From: Paraescarpia echinospica
Taxonomy: Eukaryota; Annelida; Polychaeta; Sabellida; Siboglinidae
Direction: 5' to 3'
Length of the DNA: 64,000 nt
NCBI GenBank assembly: GCA_020002185.1
Contig: CM034539.1
Span: 33,422,774-33,486,773 of the forward strand
The translations under genes were made by a program, and so were the position numbers. The notes beneath the pieces are model-generated. The model saw only the letters and a list, made by a program, of their open reading frames with translations. It did no database searches and was not told where the DNA came from. Below are positions 11,900 to 22,626 of this stretch, piece by piece. Each line of letters begins with the position of its first letter. Within the stretch, counting starts at the first letter, position 1.

Positions 11900-12919
11900 G
11901 TAAGCTTCAACTTCATTATAATGACACATATGGTGTGAAAACTGTCGACAACAACAATTATATCGTTTTAGTACGACGTTATATTATAAAATGCGGTGTC
12001 AAAGCTGTACAGAGAGTTAGCTAGAGGTTGTAGCTAAGTAGGTCATCGGACGAAGTAATTGTAAACAGACTTGTCAAAGACAAACTTCACAAAGTTACGA
12101 ACCGTCGAACGTCGTAAGCATGGTTGTCTGGTTTATGCGGATCGAGTTTAGGACGTTATAGCTACTTACGATATCACCCCTCTGGACAAAACCCACACTT
12201 TTTTAGTTGGACAGTTGTTCGCGAGATGACCATAATATCATGACATATATAATGACAGCTCTAGATTATCATTATGTCATTTATGTGGAACAATAATTTT
12301 ATTACTCTGAGTCTGACACATAACAATATAGCTACTATATAATCAAAATAAACTAAAATAAACATTAAAACAACATGCAGAACAATTGAATAATTATGGT
12401 AATGGGTTATAGCCTGAAGGGTTATGTCCTAGACCTACTACCTAGGGGTTTAGTGTAACCTTAGGGGTCTTATATGTGAGATGCTACCAGTGGGTATATA
12501 TGTGCCCTACGACTATGTCCATAAAAATCATAAGGACATAGCATTTTTAATCACATTTTTTGTGTGACATATTTATTACAAATCCATCACGCAAGTTTCA
12601 GAACACAGTTTTACTGGGTTGAATCATTACAAATTCATCAAGCAAGTTTCATAACACAGTGTTACTGAGATGAATCATTCCAAATGTTGGTAACTGTGTA
12701 TACCTGGTAACACAATGTGAATCACCACACGGTGCACAGACAATGGTTATAAGCCAAACAACACCCATGGGAATACTTCCCCTGTAGGCAGATGAGAATA
12801 TGGCTTCAGCAAATACCCATTGATAAACAAGTTATCTAGTCCATTTTGTTGATCACTTTACCTATGACATGCTAATAAATAGCATAGCTTCACATCTACA
12901 GACCAATTATTATCTTTAC
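11900..12919. other. Region between the convergent P2X7-like and THAP exons
   Basis: AT-rich. Two ~51-bp direct copies beginning ATTACAAAT lie at about 12577 and 12628. No further exon of either gene was identified, although both genes end in open splice donors pointing into this stretch. Confidence 0.45.
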
Positions 12920-13537
12920 AGGGCAACTTCCCATTGAGCCGAGAAACTGCTGCACTACGACATTGGTTTGGCCAGTGCAGTTTCGGCAACGTGCGAAAAG
13001 ATGACGAAGTGAAGACTCTGCAACCAAGAAGTACCTCTCCCTGGAAGGGCAGCAATCTTTCCTCAAGGGAGTCTTGTTTGTAACACCCTCCTCTGTGTCA
13101 GTGTACTGGTCGACATGGTCATCACTGTCACTGTTGCTGCTGTCACGACTAGTCGACTCATTGTCAGAGCAAACATACTCTGGATCTGCAGCAGATGTCA
13201 CTTCCTCCCCGTTTTAGTCACTCGAGTCACTAATCGGACCAGTCAACAAACTGCACTGCACACTCGTTGACCTCACTGCTGATGTCACCTGCACAGCAAC
13301 CTGCTCTGATGCACAGACTGCTTGCACTCTTCTCGTGCGAGTTGATGGCCTGATGTCAACCTGAAAGCATTTGCTGCTCCTTTTTGGAGTGGAAGCTGTG
13401 ACTGACTCAGGTGTGGAATCCTCTGTATCACAGGAATCCGTACGAGAGCTGTCATATTCAGTTGCTGTATCTTCAGATGACCCATTCTTGGTCGACGGTG
13501 GACTATCTCGAGCTGCTGCCAGAATGTCAGCAAATAA
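12920..13537 (-). pseudogene. THAP-gene exon 3, interrupted by an in-frame stop
   Basis: Minus-strand exon with acceptor TTTCAG at 13538-13540 and a GTAAAG donor after 12920, phase 0 on both sides. It starts LFADILAAARDSPP, then a long Ser/Thr/Asp-rich disordered region with a basic patch (STRTRR). At 13214-13216 there is a TAA. The same frame then continues for another 98 codons: NGEEVTSAADPEYVCSDNE, acidic, then RYFLVAESSLRHLFARCRNC and a second cysteine. The ESSL-x-LF-x-RC-x2-C block resembles the zinc-knuckle-like entry that follows the THAP and linker in many multi-copy THAP proteins. The conserved continuation past the stop suggests a recent nonsense mutation, an assembly error, or a short isoform. 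Confidence 0.6.
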
Positions 13538-13625
13538 CTGAAATAACAAATGACCCTTATAGAATTTGCAAAAAAATAAATTGTTGTAGGTTTCTGACAA
13601 AAGCAAACAAAATCCTGTCTTTTAC

Positions 13626-13694
13626 CATCTTGTCAGAAAGGAGTACATCCATTTGTCTAGTCATTTGCCCAGCTTCCAAGTGTGAACAGACTGC
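13626..13694 (-). CDS. THAP-gene exon 2
   Basis: A 69-bp minus-strand exon of 23 codons, AVCSHLEAGQMTRQMDVLLS then DKM. The acceptor is CACAGCTAG and the donor GTAAAAG; both ends are phase 0, matching exons 1 and 3. The heptad-like spacing of hydrophobics suggests a short helix or coiled coil linking the THAP domain to the disordered region. It is too short to recognise alone; support comes from splice sites and phase. Confidence 0.55.
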
Positions 13695-13737
13695 CTAGCT
13701 GTGAAAAATACAAATTAATAAATTAATTTCAAGTTGC

Positions 13738-14919
13738 AAGGTATGTATTGTTTATTCTATGATAAAAACATCATAAATAATTGATATCACGCTTACAGAA
13801 TCTACACAGAGACATAGTTACTTTTGTTATGTTACACTTTTATGCAAACAATTACCTGGAAAATGTGACAATATATTACTTGTGAACATTTTATTTTTGG
13901 TTATAACTAATCATCTATTAAATATACAATAGATAGGTTTGCAACTTGCATTGCATTTATTGTTATTGTTTCACAACAAATGACCATTTTCACACTTGGT
14001 AGCTGGGCAACAACCCACATCCAAATGTGAACATATTTATTATTTGATAAATTTACTTGATTTTTTTAATAACATTAAGTTAAAAATCAAATAAATTCAT
14101 TAATGACATTTTGTAACATCATTAGTAGAATCCTTATCCATTGATATAGTTACTATCATAACAATATGTGACTGCAGACATGAACAATCCTGCAATACTC
14201 AATGTTATAGTCACTATAGGAAGCCTGCTCCAGGAGTGGTGTAATAATAATAATACCTATTAGTAACAATAAGTTGAACAAAGCACAATATAATAACAGA
14301 AACAATGTAATAGTAACTGGCATATAATATATATACATGTTTATTAATATATGTCGCATCAAAATATAAATTTAATTATGCTTTCTGTATCCTATTGAAC
14401 TAGTTTATCCAGGTTTTATGATTGCCAACATCCATCCCATGAATAATGTGGGAGCCGAATAATGGTCCTTGGTACATTTCTGAGCTGTTTAAAAAAACAT
14501 CATGACTTGTGCCAGTAATTAGCAATGCACCAAGCAGTAAGGTGTAATTACACTGATTGCAATCTATTAAATTGCAGTGACATTTCTTTTGTCTTCCATT
14601 CATTCATGTTATACAGTCATAAAATGAAAAATATGTTCTATCAGTAAACGTTGTTAGTAGATAATACAAGATACAATAGTTATATTTTTGTTCTAAATAT
14701 TTATCTCGGTACATACTGTAGTTCCAATTCAAAATGTAATGATAATACCTTCAAATGTAATAGTATATATTGCATGATGTACATTGTCTTCGATATTCAA
14801 CTGTAATAAAATGGAAACTAGGCAATAGCAATATATGACACTGTAATGTAATTCACCATAGGCCTGTGCACTGGAGTTATGAAAATACAAATCAATAAAT
14901 TACTATTGAAATATTAAAA
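13738..14919. other. Intron 1 of the THAP gene, AT-rich
   Basis: AT-rich DNA between THAP exons 1 and 2. Nothing coding was recognised. Confidence 0.5.
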
Positions 14920-15185
14920 ATTCTATAGTAACAAATGTAACAGTACTTGTGTGTTACAATAGTGTGTGTTATGAAAGCTGCTCTCTACTGTAAGAATTCT
15001 ATAGTAACAAATGTAACAGTACTTGTGTGTTACAATAGTGTGTGTTATGTAACAGTACTTGTGTGTTACAATAGTGTGTGTTATGAAAGCTGCATCTACT
15101 GTAAGAATTCTATAGTAACAAATGTAACAGTACTTGTGTGTTACAATAGTGTGTGTTATGAAAGCTGCATCTACTGTACGAATTA
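14920..15185. repeat. ~76-bp tandem repeat, three copies
   Basis: Units begin CTATAGTAACAAATG at about 14923, 14999 and 15110. The middle copy carries an extra internal ~37-bp duplication of the AACAGTACTTGTGTGTTAC segment. Lies in THAP intron 1. Confidence 0.85.
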
Positions 15186-16564
15186 TATTTATTGAAAACA
15201 TTACTTTTGAAAACTTAAACATAATATATTATTAACTCGATGAATACATACTGTAATCTACAGGGTGTTCAATGTGGTAACCATTCAATATTAATACTAA
15301 TTAATCACATCTACCTGCAAGGTATACCAATTGCAATGGTGATCAGGGTGATGTTAGGCATGGGTTAATTGCATGGGTTAATTATAGTAATAATAAGTAT
15401 CCGACATGTCACATCCATGTTACCCAGTTCCTGCCATTTCCACCTAGCATGCTTTAATTACCAGTAGATCAGGTTCAGATAACTATTTTAACTGGAGGGA
15501 GAATGCAGTGGGCCAGCTGGAGGTGGCTGGTGTATTTGTTATTCATAGCAGGAAAGACCTACAAAGTGCAATGTCAACTGGTAATTAATTAGATTTGATC
15601 TTTGATCAGTTGACTAGGGCAAACACTACACTTAGTTCCTCAGTCAAGTGGAGGAGTCACAACAAAGGAGTCCAATTAGCTGGATTAGCAGACAGGTGCC
15701 AAACACTGTAATAAACTGTTTCTACAGAGAATACTGATGGGGGATAATTCTTCAGCAAGTCATTGATGACATAAGACTTTAGTGAGTCATGTGTCAGAGG
15801 AGGAGATTGCCAGCAACTGGTTCCAACTATGAGAGTGAGACAGACCACTTCCTAATTTTATAATTTTTGTTTTAAATATCTAACTTATGCATGGTACTTT
15901 ATGTGTACATACATTTGATGTTGATCAAAATGCATGGCACTTTCATAAAGTCCAAGTATTGTCATTTAAAAAACAACAAATGTTATGTATGAAAAATAAT
16001 AATTAATTTATGCAAATTCAACGTTAAATACATTTGAAAATATAATTATTCTTCCATCTGCAAATTCACATTGCAATGTTCTACATCCAAGTATTGCTTC
16101 TTACGGTTTAAAAAACTTATTATAACAGACTAACCTGACTCGGCAACGAGTATAATTAAAATAATTATTTCTTATTTGCATGTAAAAGTAAATAGATTAA
16201 TTAAATGCATAACTAACAAATTAGCATCAATTAATTTGCTGACGTTTTTGTTTTATTGCCTTACATTCCTGTAACCATGATAATGATAAAAACAGTCACC
16301 TGAATCGATTTGATTTGATTACACTATCAAATTTTCCACAAAACTGAGTATATGTAGATTTATTATAGTAGTATCGTGCATAACTACAACATTTAGAATA
16401 TAAGATACTTAGGAAGAGTTCCGTGATATGATTGGAACCAATGGGATACAATGACAATAAGTTGAATAACTTATGTTGACACTTGACACACACGAGACCG
16501 TCCAGTCCAGGCATTATACTAGACCTACAGAATAATAATAGTAGATATAACATGTAAGAATTAC
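15186..16564. other. Remainder of THAP intron 1
   Basis: AT-rich with no recognised repeat family or exon. Confidence 0.4.
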
Positions 16565-17056
16565 CTTGATTCGTTGCCGCTTTCGGTAAGCAGACCTCGT
16601 AAATTCACCACTCGTCGAAGGAACCTGGTACCCCAAAGAAGCCATGGGTGTAGTTGCTGAGCCGGCTGTAGTGACAGCGGCAGCGGAGCCTGCAGCGGCG
16701 ACTGCGGCACTGGAACAACGCTTGCGAGACCCGCTTGCCTTCGACTCGGGCAAAGCGGCCGTCGATCCTGCCCGTGCCGACGCCTGTCTTCTGCGGATTG
16801 ACGGCATCAATGCAGCTTCTACTGCCGGGAATATTGTTGGGACTGCATCGCTTTTCAACGATATTCGAGCACCAGGATATCCAAGGGTTGCCAACATCTC
16901 CGGATCGCGATCAAAACAGCTTTTCTCAAAATGAGCGGAGCAAAGCCGGCTGTGTTTCTTCAATAAAACTGGATCCGTAGGGAACCGAAAAAAATGGTGT
17001 GTTGCTGTATGTTTAGAAGAGTTTGCATTACAACCGAATGCCGCACAATGAACCAT
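16565..17056 (-). CDS. THAP-domain protein, exon 1
   Basis: ATG at 17056 (minus) begins MVHCAAFGCNANSSK; the exon ends at a GTAATT donor after 164 codons. THAP domains are C2CH zinc-dependent DNA-binding modules of transposases and derived factors. Here C4 and C9 form the first pair, FRFP follows, LCSAHF supplies the second C-x2-H, and DAVPTIF is the canonical AVPTIF terminus. Only about 29 residues separate the zinc pairs, shorter than usual, and the invariant tryptophan of that interval is absent, so an internal segment of the domain seems missing. Residues about 80-150 are low-complexity Ala/Ser/Arg-rich. A CRE lies 90 bp upstream. The gene reads toward the P2X7-like exon. Confidence 0.75.
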
Positions 17057-17145
17057 GATGATATTCGCATTACACAGCCACCTCTGCTGTCATATTGCTG
17101 AGAATGAATGTAAACAAGCGGTCGCTGTATCGGCAGAGTCAACTC

Positions 17146-17153
17146 TGACGTCA
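17146..17153. promoter_or_regulatory. TGACGTCA cAMP-response-type element upstream of THAP gene
   Basis: Perfect CRE palindrome about 90 bp before the THAP start codon. It mirrors the site at 11644-11651; both are followed (toward the gene) by loosely similar GCCGA...CGC...TTGTTNACAT sequence. Confidence 0.5.
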
Positions 17154-17299
17154 CATCTCGGCATCCCGAAAAGCGCGCCAAAAATATGCATATTCGAAAA
17201 TGTCCGGATGTACAGCATAAAATGTGGAATTTTTAATTCTTCGATTTTTGGGGATTTTTTTGGCTTGGTGGACATGGAAATATATAGCAGGATCTAATT

Positions 17300-17654
17300 T
17301 AATATGAATTCAAGCAATATATGTTTTTATTCCCTTTAAGCCTGCACCACAATACACTCCTGTATTTCAATTTGTACGTCAAGAATGTTCTAGGTAAGTA
17401 TAACAAACTACACAACGTCATTGTATGAATAAGTATCTACATTGTGTAGTCCGTTCAGATACGTTGATACAAAAATAAATGTAAATACATTAATTAGTAT
17501 GTGAATGAATGCAAATGGAAATTAATATGAATACTAAATACTGCGTCATTCACTGTGCTTCTGATTGGGAACATAGCTTCGTGTCCAAGCGTTGGCAACA
17601 CAGATGTGTAGCGGATTCCAACACGAAAAACTGCAGGTAGATTAAACACCAATA
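17300..17654. other. Unannotated spacer
   Basis: No convincing gene. An open stretch near 17545-17637 encodes five cysteines and ends at a weak GTAG donor, but has no acceptor. Confidence 0.35.
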
Positions 17655-17912
17655 TGTATGTTTATGCGTGCGCGTGTGTGTGTGCGTGTGTACGTGTGTG
17701 CGTGCGCGTGTATGTGTGCGTGTGCGTATGCGTGTGTGTGCGTGTGCGTGTTCGTGTGTGTGTATGTGTGTGTGGTTGTGTGTGTGTGTGTGTGCGTGCG
17801 TGTGTGTGTTTGTCTGTTTTTGTGTGTGTGAGTGAGTGTGTGTGTGTGCGTGTGTGTGCGTGTGTGTGCGTGTGTACGTGCATGCGTGTTAGCGTGTGTG
17901 GATGTTTCTGTG
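17655..17912. repeat. GT microsatellite
   Basis: Interrupted (GT)n/(GC)n array of about 255 bp. Open frames on both strands are repeat artefacts. Confidence 0.95.
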
Positions 17913-18392
17913 TATGTACTACATATAATAAACACATAACTATTAGGTACGAATGAGTGCAGTCGCCCAAAGAAAGAACACGCCTGTTTCTAGCATAGAA
18001 CTTAGAGCATTTGGTTTCCCATAACGTCACTATACTTACTGGACTCATTGCCACTGATATTTCTGGGTAATCACCGATGGTGCTGGTTCGACGGCAGTAT
18101 TCAACGGTTACCAACCAGAGGTGGATCAAACATTCTCAGCAACCAACTGCATGATCGCAGGTATGTGCAAATGTAGGCAAATTCCATGTCGTCACGTCTT
18201 ACAAAAAGGTACTTGAAAATACACCAAATACACGTAGAATACATATTTGGCATAAACGATGCTACTACACAGTGAATACATATTTGACATCACCGACACG
18301 CAAACTAAGATATGAGCAAAAGCGTGTTTACTATGTTTCGGATAAACGTTAAACAGATCAAACTGTATATTATCAGCTACATAAATATTAAC

Positions 18393-18566
18393 GTGACATA
18401 ATTACTTCACACGAAACTTTGTTTCTCTTCTTTTGAATATTTCGACTGCTTCTCGCAGTCTTCATCGGCAGAATGACGTTACGGGTGTGTCACAGTCACA
18501 TGACCGCTGTCATGCGACACAAGCTGGATAAGGACTGCTGGGAGCTCTTGGCCGACGTTGCGATTC
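18393..18566 (-). repeat. Penelope-like terminal arm (3' side)
   Basis: Inverted match to 25161-25372. Shared blocks include TTTGAATATTTCGACTGC, CGCAGTCTTCATCGGC, GAATGACGTTACGGGTGTG and GGCCGACGT. The right copy has an extra tandem of ATGTGAC-type sequence. Confidence 0.85.
18440..18470 (-). ncRNA. Hammerhead-ribozyme-like core in Penelope terminus
   Basis: On the minus strand CCGATGA is followed by a 6-bp stem (GACTGC/GCAGTC, GAGAA loop) and GAAA. This resembles the CUGAUGA-stem II-GAAA core of hammerhead ribozymes, which are known in Penelope-like termini. The core U at position 4 is C here, and stems I and III with the cleavage triplet were not resolved, so activity is doubtful. Confidence 0.4.
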
Positions 18567-18960
18567 AATGTATGTTTTCCTCTGTTGATGTTGATTATCT
18601 CCTTTTTCTGTCTTCGGTGCCAGTTCTCCTCGTGGTCTAAAATTGTGACTTTCAATGAATACCGATGGCCTGTGTTCAGATTATGTTCATTTATGGCAGA
18701 CAGTGGTTGGCGACGTGACATATGTTCTTTCATTATTGTGCCAAGTGCTCTAGCAGTTTCCCCTATGTTGTCCTGGTCACATTCCGGGTACTGAATGTCA
18801 TATGCCGCACCACACTTTGCTGCCTTTTCCGTCCTGTCCTTCGGGTGCAGCAGTAGTGATCTCAGAGTGTTGATGGGTTTGTGGTATGTCATATGAATTG
18901 AAAATCCTTGCCAGTTGTTCTGACAGTTTACTGATGTAGGGCAGGCCTATTGCTTGTTGT
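18479..18960 (-). pseudogene. Penelope-like GIY-YIG endonuclease domain
   Basis: The minus-strand frame 18892-18479 reads KPINTLRSLLLHPKDRTEKA, then CGAAYDIQYPECDQDNIGET, then ARALGTIMKEH, ending at a stop after HVTVTHP. The cysteine pair, the Y-x-G/N-IG-ET block and the R-x-L-x-x-x-x-KEH helix are the signature of the GIY-YIG nuclease that nicks DNA for Penelope-like retrotransposition. The canonical first-strand GIY/YIG tyrosine-glycine is altered (NIG instead of YIG). Upstream, LPYISKLSEQLARIF lies in another frame, so at least one frameshift separates linker and nuclease. The copy is inactive. Confidence 0.8.
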
Positions 18961-20655
18961 CTTCTACTGGTTTCTGTGGTGTTGTTCTCCTTCTGACAGT
19001 TTACTGATGTAGGGCAGGCCTGTGGCGTGTTGTCTTCTACTGGTTTCTGTGGTGTTGTTCTCCTTCTGACAGTTTACTAATGTAGGGCAGGCCTGTGGCG
19101 TGTTGTCTTCTACTGGTTTCTGTGGTGTTGTTCTCCTTCTGACAGTTTACTGATGTAGGGCAGGCCTGTGGCGTGTTGTCTTCTACTGGTTTCTGTGGTG
19201 TTGTTCTCCTTCTGACAGTTTACTGATGTAGGGCAGGCCTGTGGCGTGTTGTCTTCTACTGGTTTCTGTGGTGTTGTTCTCCTTCTGACAGTTTACTGAT
19301 GTAGGGCAGGCCTGTGGCGTGTTGTCTTCTACTGGTTTCTGTGGTGTTGTTCTCCTTCTGACAGTTTACTGATGTAGGGCAGGCCTATGGCGTGTTGTCT
19401 TCTACTGGTTTCTGTGGTGTTGTTCTCCTTCTGACAGTTTACTGATGTAGGGCAGGCCTGTGGCGTGTTGTCTTCTACTGGTTTCTGTGGTGTTGTTCTC
19501 CTTCTGACAGTTTACTAATGTAGGGCAGGCCTATGGCTTGTTGTCTTCTACTGGTTTCTGTGGTGTTGTTCTCCTTCTGACAGTTTACTGATGTAGGGCA
19601 GGCCTATGGCGTGTTGTCTTCTACTGGTTTCTGTGGTGTTGTTCTCCTTCTGACAGTTTACTGATGTAGGGCAGGCCTGTGGCGTGTTGTCTTCTACTGG
19701 TTTCTGTGGTGTTGTTCTCCTTCTGACAGTTTACTAATGTAGGGCAGGCCTGTGGCGTGTTGTCTTCTACTGGTTTCTGTGGTGTTGTTCTCCTTCTGAC
19801 AGTTTACTGATGTAGGGTAGGCCTATGGCTTGTTGTCTTCTACTGGTTTCTGTGGTGTTGTTCTCCTTCTGACAGTTTACTAATGTAGGGCAGGCCTATG
19901 GCTTGTTGTCTTCTACTGGTTTCTGTGGTGTTGTTCTCCTTCTGACAGTTTACTAATGTAGGGCAGGCCTATGGCTTGTTGTCTTCTACTGGTTTCTGTG
20001 GTGTTGTTCTCATTCTGACAGTTTACTGATGTAGGGCAGGCCTGTGGCGTGTTGTCTTCTACTGGTTTCTGTGGTGTTGTTCTCCTTCTGACAGTTTACT
20101 AATGTAGGGCAGGCCTGTGGCGTGTTGTCTTCTACTGGTTTCTGTGGTGTTGTTCTCCTTCTGACAGTTTACTGATGTAGGGCAGGCCTATGGCGTGTTG
20201 TCTTCTACTGGTTTCTGTGGTGTTGTTCTCCTTCTGACAGTTTACTGTAGGGCAGTCTTCTACTGGTTTCTGTGGTGTTGTTCTCCTTCTGACAGTTTAC
20301 TGATGTAGGGCAGGCCTATGGCTTGTTGTCTTCTACTGGTTTCTGTGGTGTTGTTCTCCTTCTGACAGTTTACTAATGTAGGGCAGGCCTATGGCGTGTT
20401 GTCTTCTACTGGTTTCTGTGGTGTTGTTCTCCTTCTGACAGTTTACTAATGTAGGGCAGGCCTGTGGCGTGTTGTCTTCTACTGGTTTCTGTGGTGTTGT
20501 TCTCCTTCTGACAGTTTACTAATGTAGGGCAGGCCTGTGGCGTGTTGTCTTCTACTGGTTTCTGTGGTGTTGTTCTCCTTCTGACAGTTTACTAATGTAG
20601 GGCAGGCCTATGGCGTGTTGTCTTCTACTGGTTTCTGTGGTGTTGTTCTCCTTCT
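18922..20655. repeat. 73-bp minisatellite, 24 copies
   Basis: Copies begin GACAGTTTACT at 18922, 18995, 19068 and so on every 73 bp to 20583. One copy (20236) is shortened to 55 bp. Variants are limited to TGATG/TAATG, CCTGTGGCG/CCTATGGCT and rare single changes. The unit includes the reverse complement of the codons for LPYISKLSE of the surrounding Penelope-like element, so it is an amplified fragment of that coding sequence. Confidence 0.97.
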
Positions 20656-21439
20656 GTCTGCTTGGGTTAGTTATGTTAAACATCCATGGTTTGCAACTGT
20701 TCGCTTTCAGTACTTTCTTGATATGCTCCTCCTCTTCGGAGGAGGAATCTCTCTTTGGGCGCTGTACAAGCTGCTGCCAACTACAGTGTAGCTCCCAGGT
20801 TACACGCTATTTTGGTTTGTTTTAAGTGTACAGTGACGCTAAGTTTTGAAAGAACACTTTGTGAGTAGACAGTTCATACACTGGATACACTGGATACACT
20901 GGATACACGTCTGTGCCAGAATTGGTGAAAATAAATGTGAATTCTTATGATGTACGTTGTGAGTTTCCTGGCTCTGAATATTGCATGCCTACACGGCTTC
21001 AACCTGCACGGCCAACGCCCAATTGCCTTCTATTGTGTTTGTGCGGCCACTGACTTCAACAACTGTTGTCGTCCGGAAACCTGCAGCATACTGGTTACAA
21101 TGATGACTGCAGTGCCAAGCAGGCCTAGACCAAAGCAATACAGCAATGCAGAACTGTGGTCTATGAAACGTGGAACATCTACTATCGAATCTATTGTTTT
21201 TACTACTCTTAAAGATTTGGGCATCTTGCATTTGCGCAGTCGTCGGGGTGGTCATCACATCAGACGCACAGGGCAGGACCCGACTCAACGCACTGATAAT
21301 TCTGACTTAGCTTCTTGTTTAATAACTTTTCAAGCGGTCACGGGCAATCGTCCCCGTTCAAAGATATAAACAGACCGGATCAAACGCTGTCAACCTGGTG
21401 CCCTGCAGTGTCGAACTGAAGAGAACATTGCTGAGTCTA

Positions 21440-21780
21440 TTTCAGCAGTGGCACCAGTTGCAGTTGCAGTGACAGCAGTGGCACCAGCGGCGGCTGCAGT
21501 GGCAGCAGTGGCCCAAGCGGCGGCAACAGTGGCACCAGCGGCGGCTGCAGCAACAACGGCGTCAGCACTGGCAGCGACGACAGCAGCAACAACGGCATCA
21601 GCAGTGGCACCAGCGACGACAACAGTGACAGTGGCGACAGCAGTGACAGCGGCGACAGCAGTGGCACCAGCGGCGACAGCACTGGCACTAGCGGCGACAG
21701 CAGTGATAGCGGCGACAGCATTGACAGCGGCGACAGCAGTGGCACCAGCGGCACCAGCGGCACCAGCGGCACCAGGCGCA
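21440..21780 (+). repeat. 18-bp-type coding repeat (GCAGTGGCACCAGCG) in the LINE
   Basis: About 18 imperfect units mixing GCAGTGGCACCAGCG, GCGACAGCAGTGACA and similar. The frame through it encodes Ala/Thr/Val/Pro-rich low-complexity sequence between the N-terminal part and the endonuclease. Confidence 0.8.
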
Positions 21781-21839
21781 CGTCAACACAAAAACAGAAC
21801 TGATGAAAATGTGACTCCTACCCTGCCAACGAAGCATCC

Positions 21840-22590
21840 ACGTATGGTGTTAATGAATGCGCAAAAATGTCAGAAACAAAACACTTTTGATAAACGAATA
21901 TGTTCTCGACGACGAAATTGATGTTCTGGCGATCACTGAGACGTGGTTGAAGCGAAATGGCGATTCTGCTATAATCACCGAGCTTGCTCCCGATGGCTAC
22001 AGATTCGTCAATGTGCCGAGGCAGCGCGGCAGAGGTGGAGGCGTCGGTCTACTCCACCGAGATGTCTACTCGTGCAAGCTACTCGCAATACCACGTTTCA
22101 AACATATGGAACTGCTGCGTGCTCGCCTCACAGGAAACAGCGTGCGGCCTTTCGATGTGTACGTTCTGTACCACCCACCAGCAAGAACTCTGGCACAACC
22201 TCAGATTTCATTGATGAACTAGAAATATTGTTCAGTAACATTACCCTCTCCGTTGTGCCAGCACTCATTGTTGGCGACTTCAACATACACTTTGACGATC
22301 CATTAAAAGCTATCAAACTGGTAGATCTGTTGGACACATTTGAACTAATTCAACATGTTAGGGATCCGACACACATACACGGTCATATTCTGGACCTAGT
22401 GATTAGTCGCGCTGTGGACCAGTCAGTGACGTCAGTGACGGTCAAGCCTATGTCAATAGCCAATCATCACTGTATTAACTGTGTGCTGGCGGTGAGCAGG
22501 CCATTAACTCTCCCCATTGCCATCCTTGTACGTGACTTCCGCCACTTCCAAATTGATCTTTTTCGGAAAGATATCGCCTACCAGTGCTAA
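21840..22590 (+). pseudogene. LINE endonuclease domain (L2-type)
   Basis: Frame pieces carry the APE-type endonuclease motifs: LMNAQK at the start (the N of the first motif), ITETWLK with the catalytic glutamate, GGGVGLLHRD, YHPPA, then after a frameshift near 22190 VGDFNIHFDD (catalytic D and N) and DLLDTFELIQHVRDPTH. The final SDHH motif is degenerate (IANHHC). This domain nicks target DNA for retrotransposition. It ends at a stop at 22590. It is decayed by at least two frameshifts and is not functional. Confidence 0.82.
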
Positions 22591-22626
22591 AAAATTCTAC
22601 TTAGACACCCAGAAAGCACGCCAGAC

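Noticed and set aside
16644..16934. Plus-strand Ala-rich frame
   Set aside because: Antisense shadow of the low-complexity part of the THAP exon 1 coding sequence.
17545..17638. Cysteine-rich open stretch ending at GTAG
   Set aside because: No acceptor upstream and a weak donor; no recognisable family.
18054..18161. Possible exon reading VFNGYQPEVDQTFSATNC with a good GTATGT donor
   Set aside because: The only usable AG (GGCAG) has no pyrimidine tract. Its phase does not follow from exon 8777-8931, so other unseen exons would be needed. It may be real but I cannot support it.
18922..20655. CRISPR array
   Set aside because: The 73-bp units are head to tail with no unique spacers, and the genome is eukaryotic.
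21437..21781. Minus-strand PLVPLLSPLSLL frame
   Set aside because: Antisense shadow of the 18-bp repeat inside the LINE.
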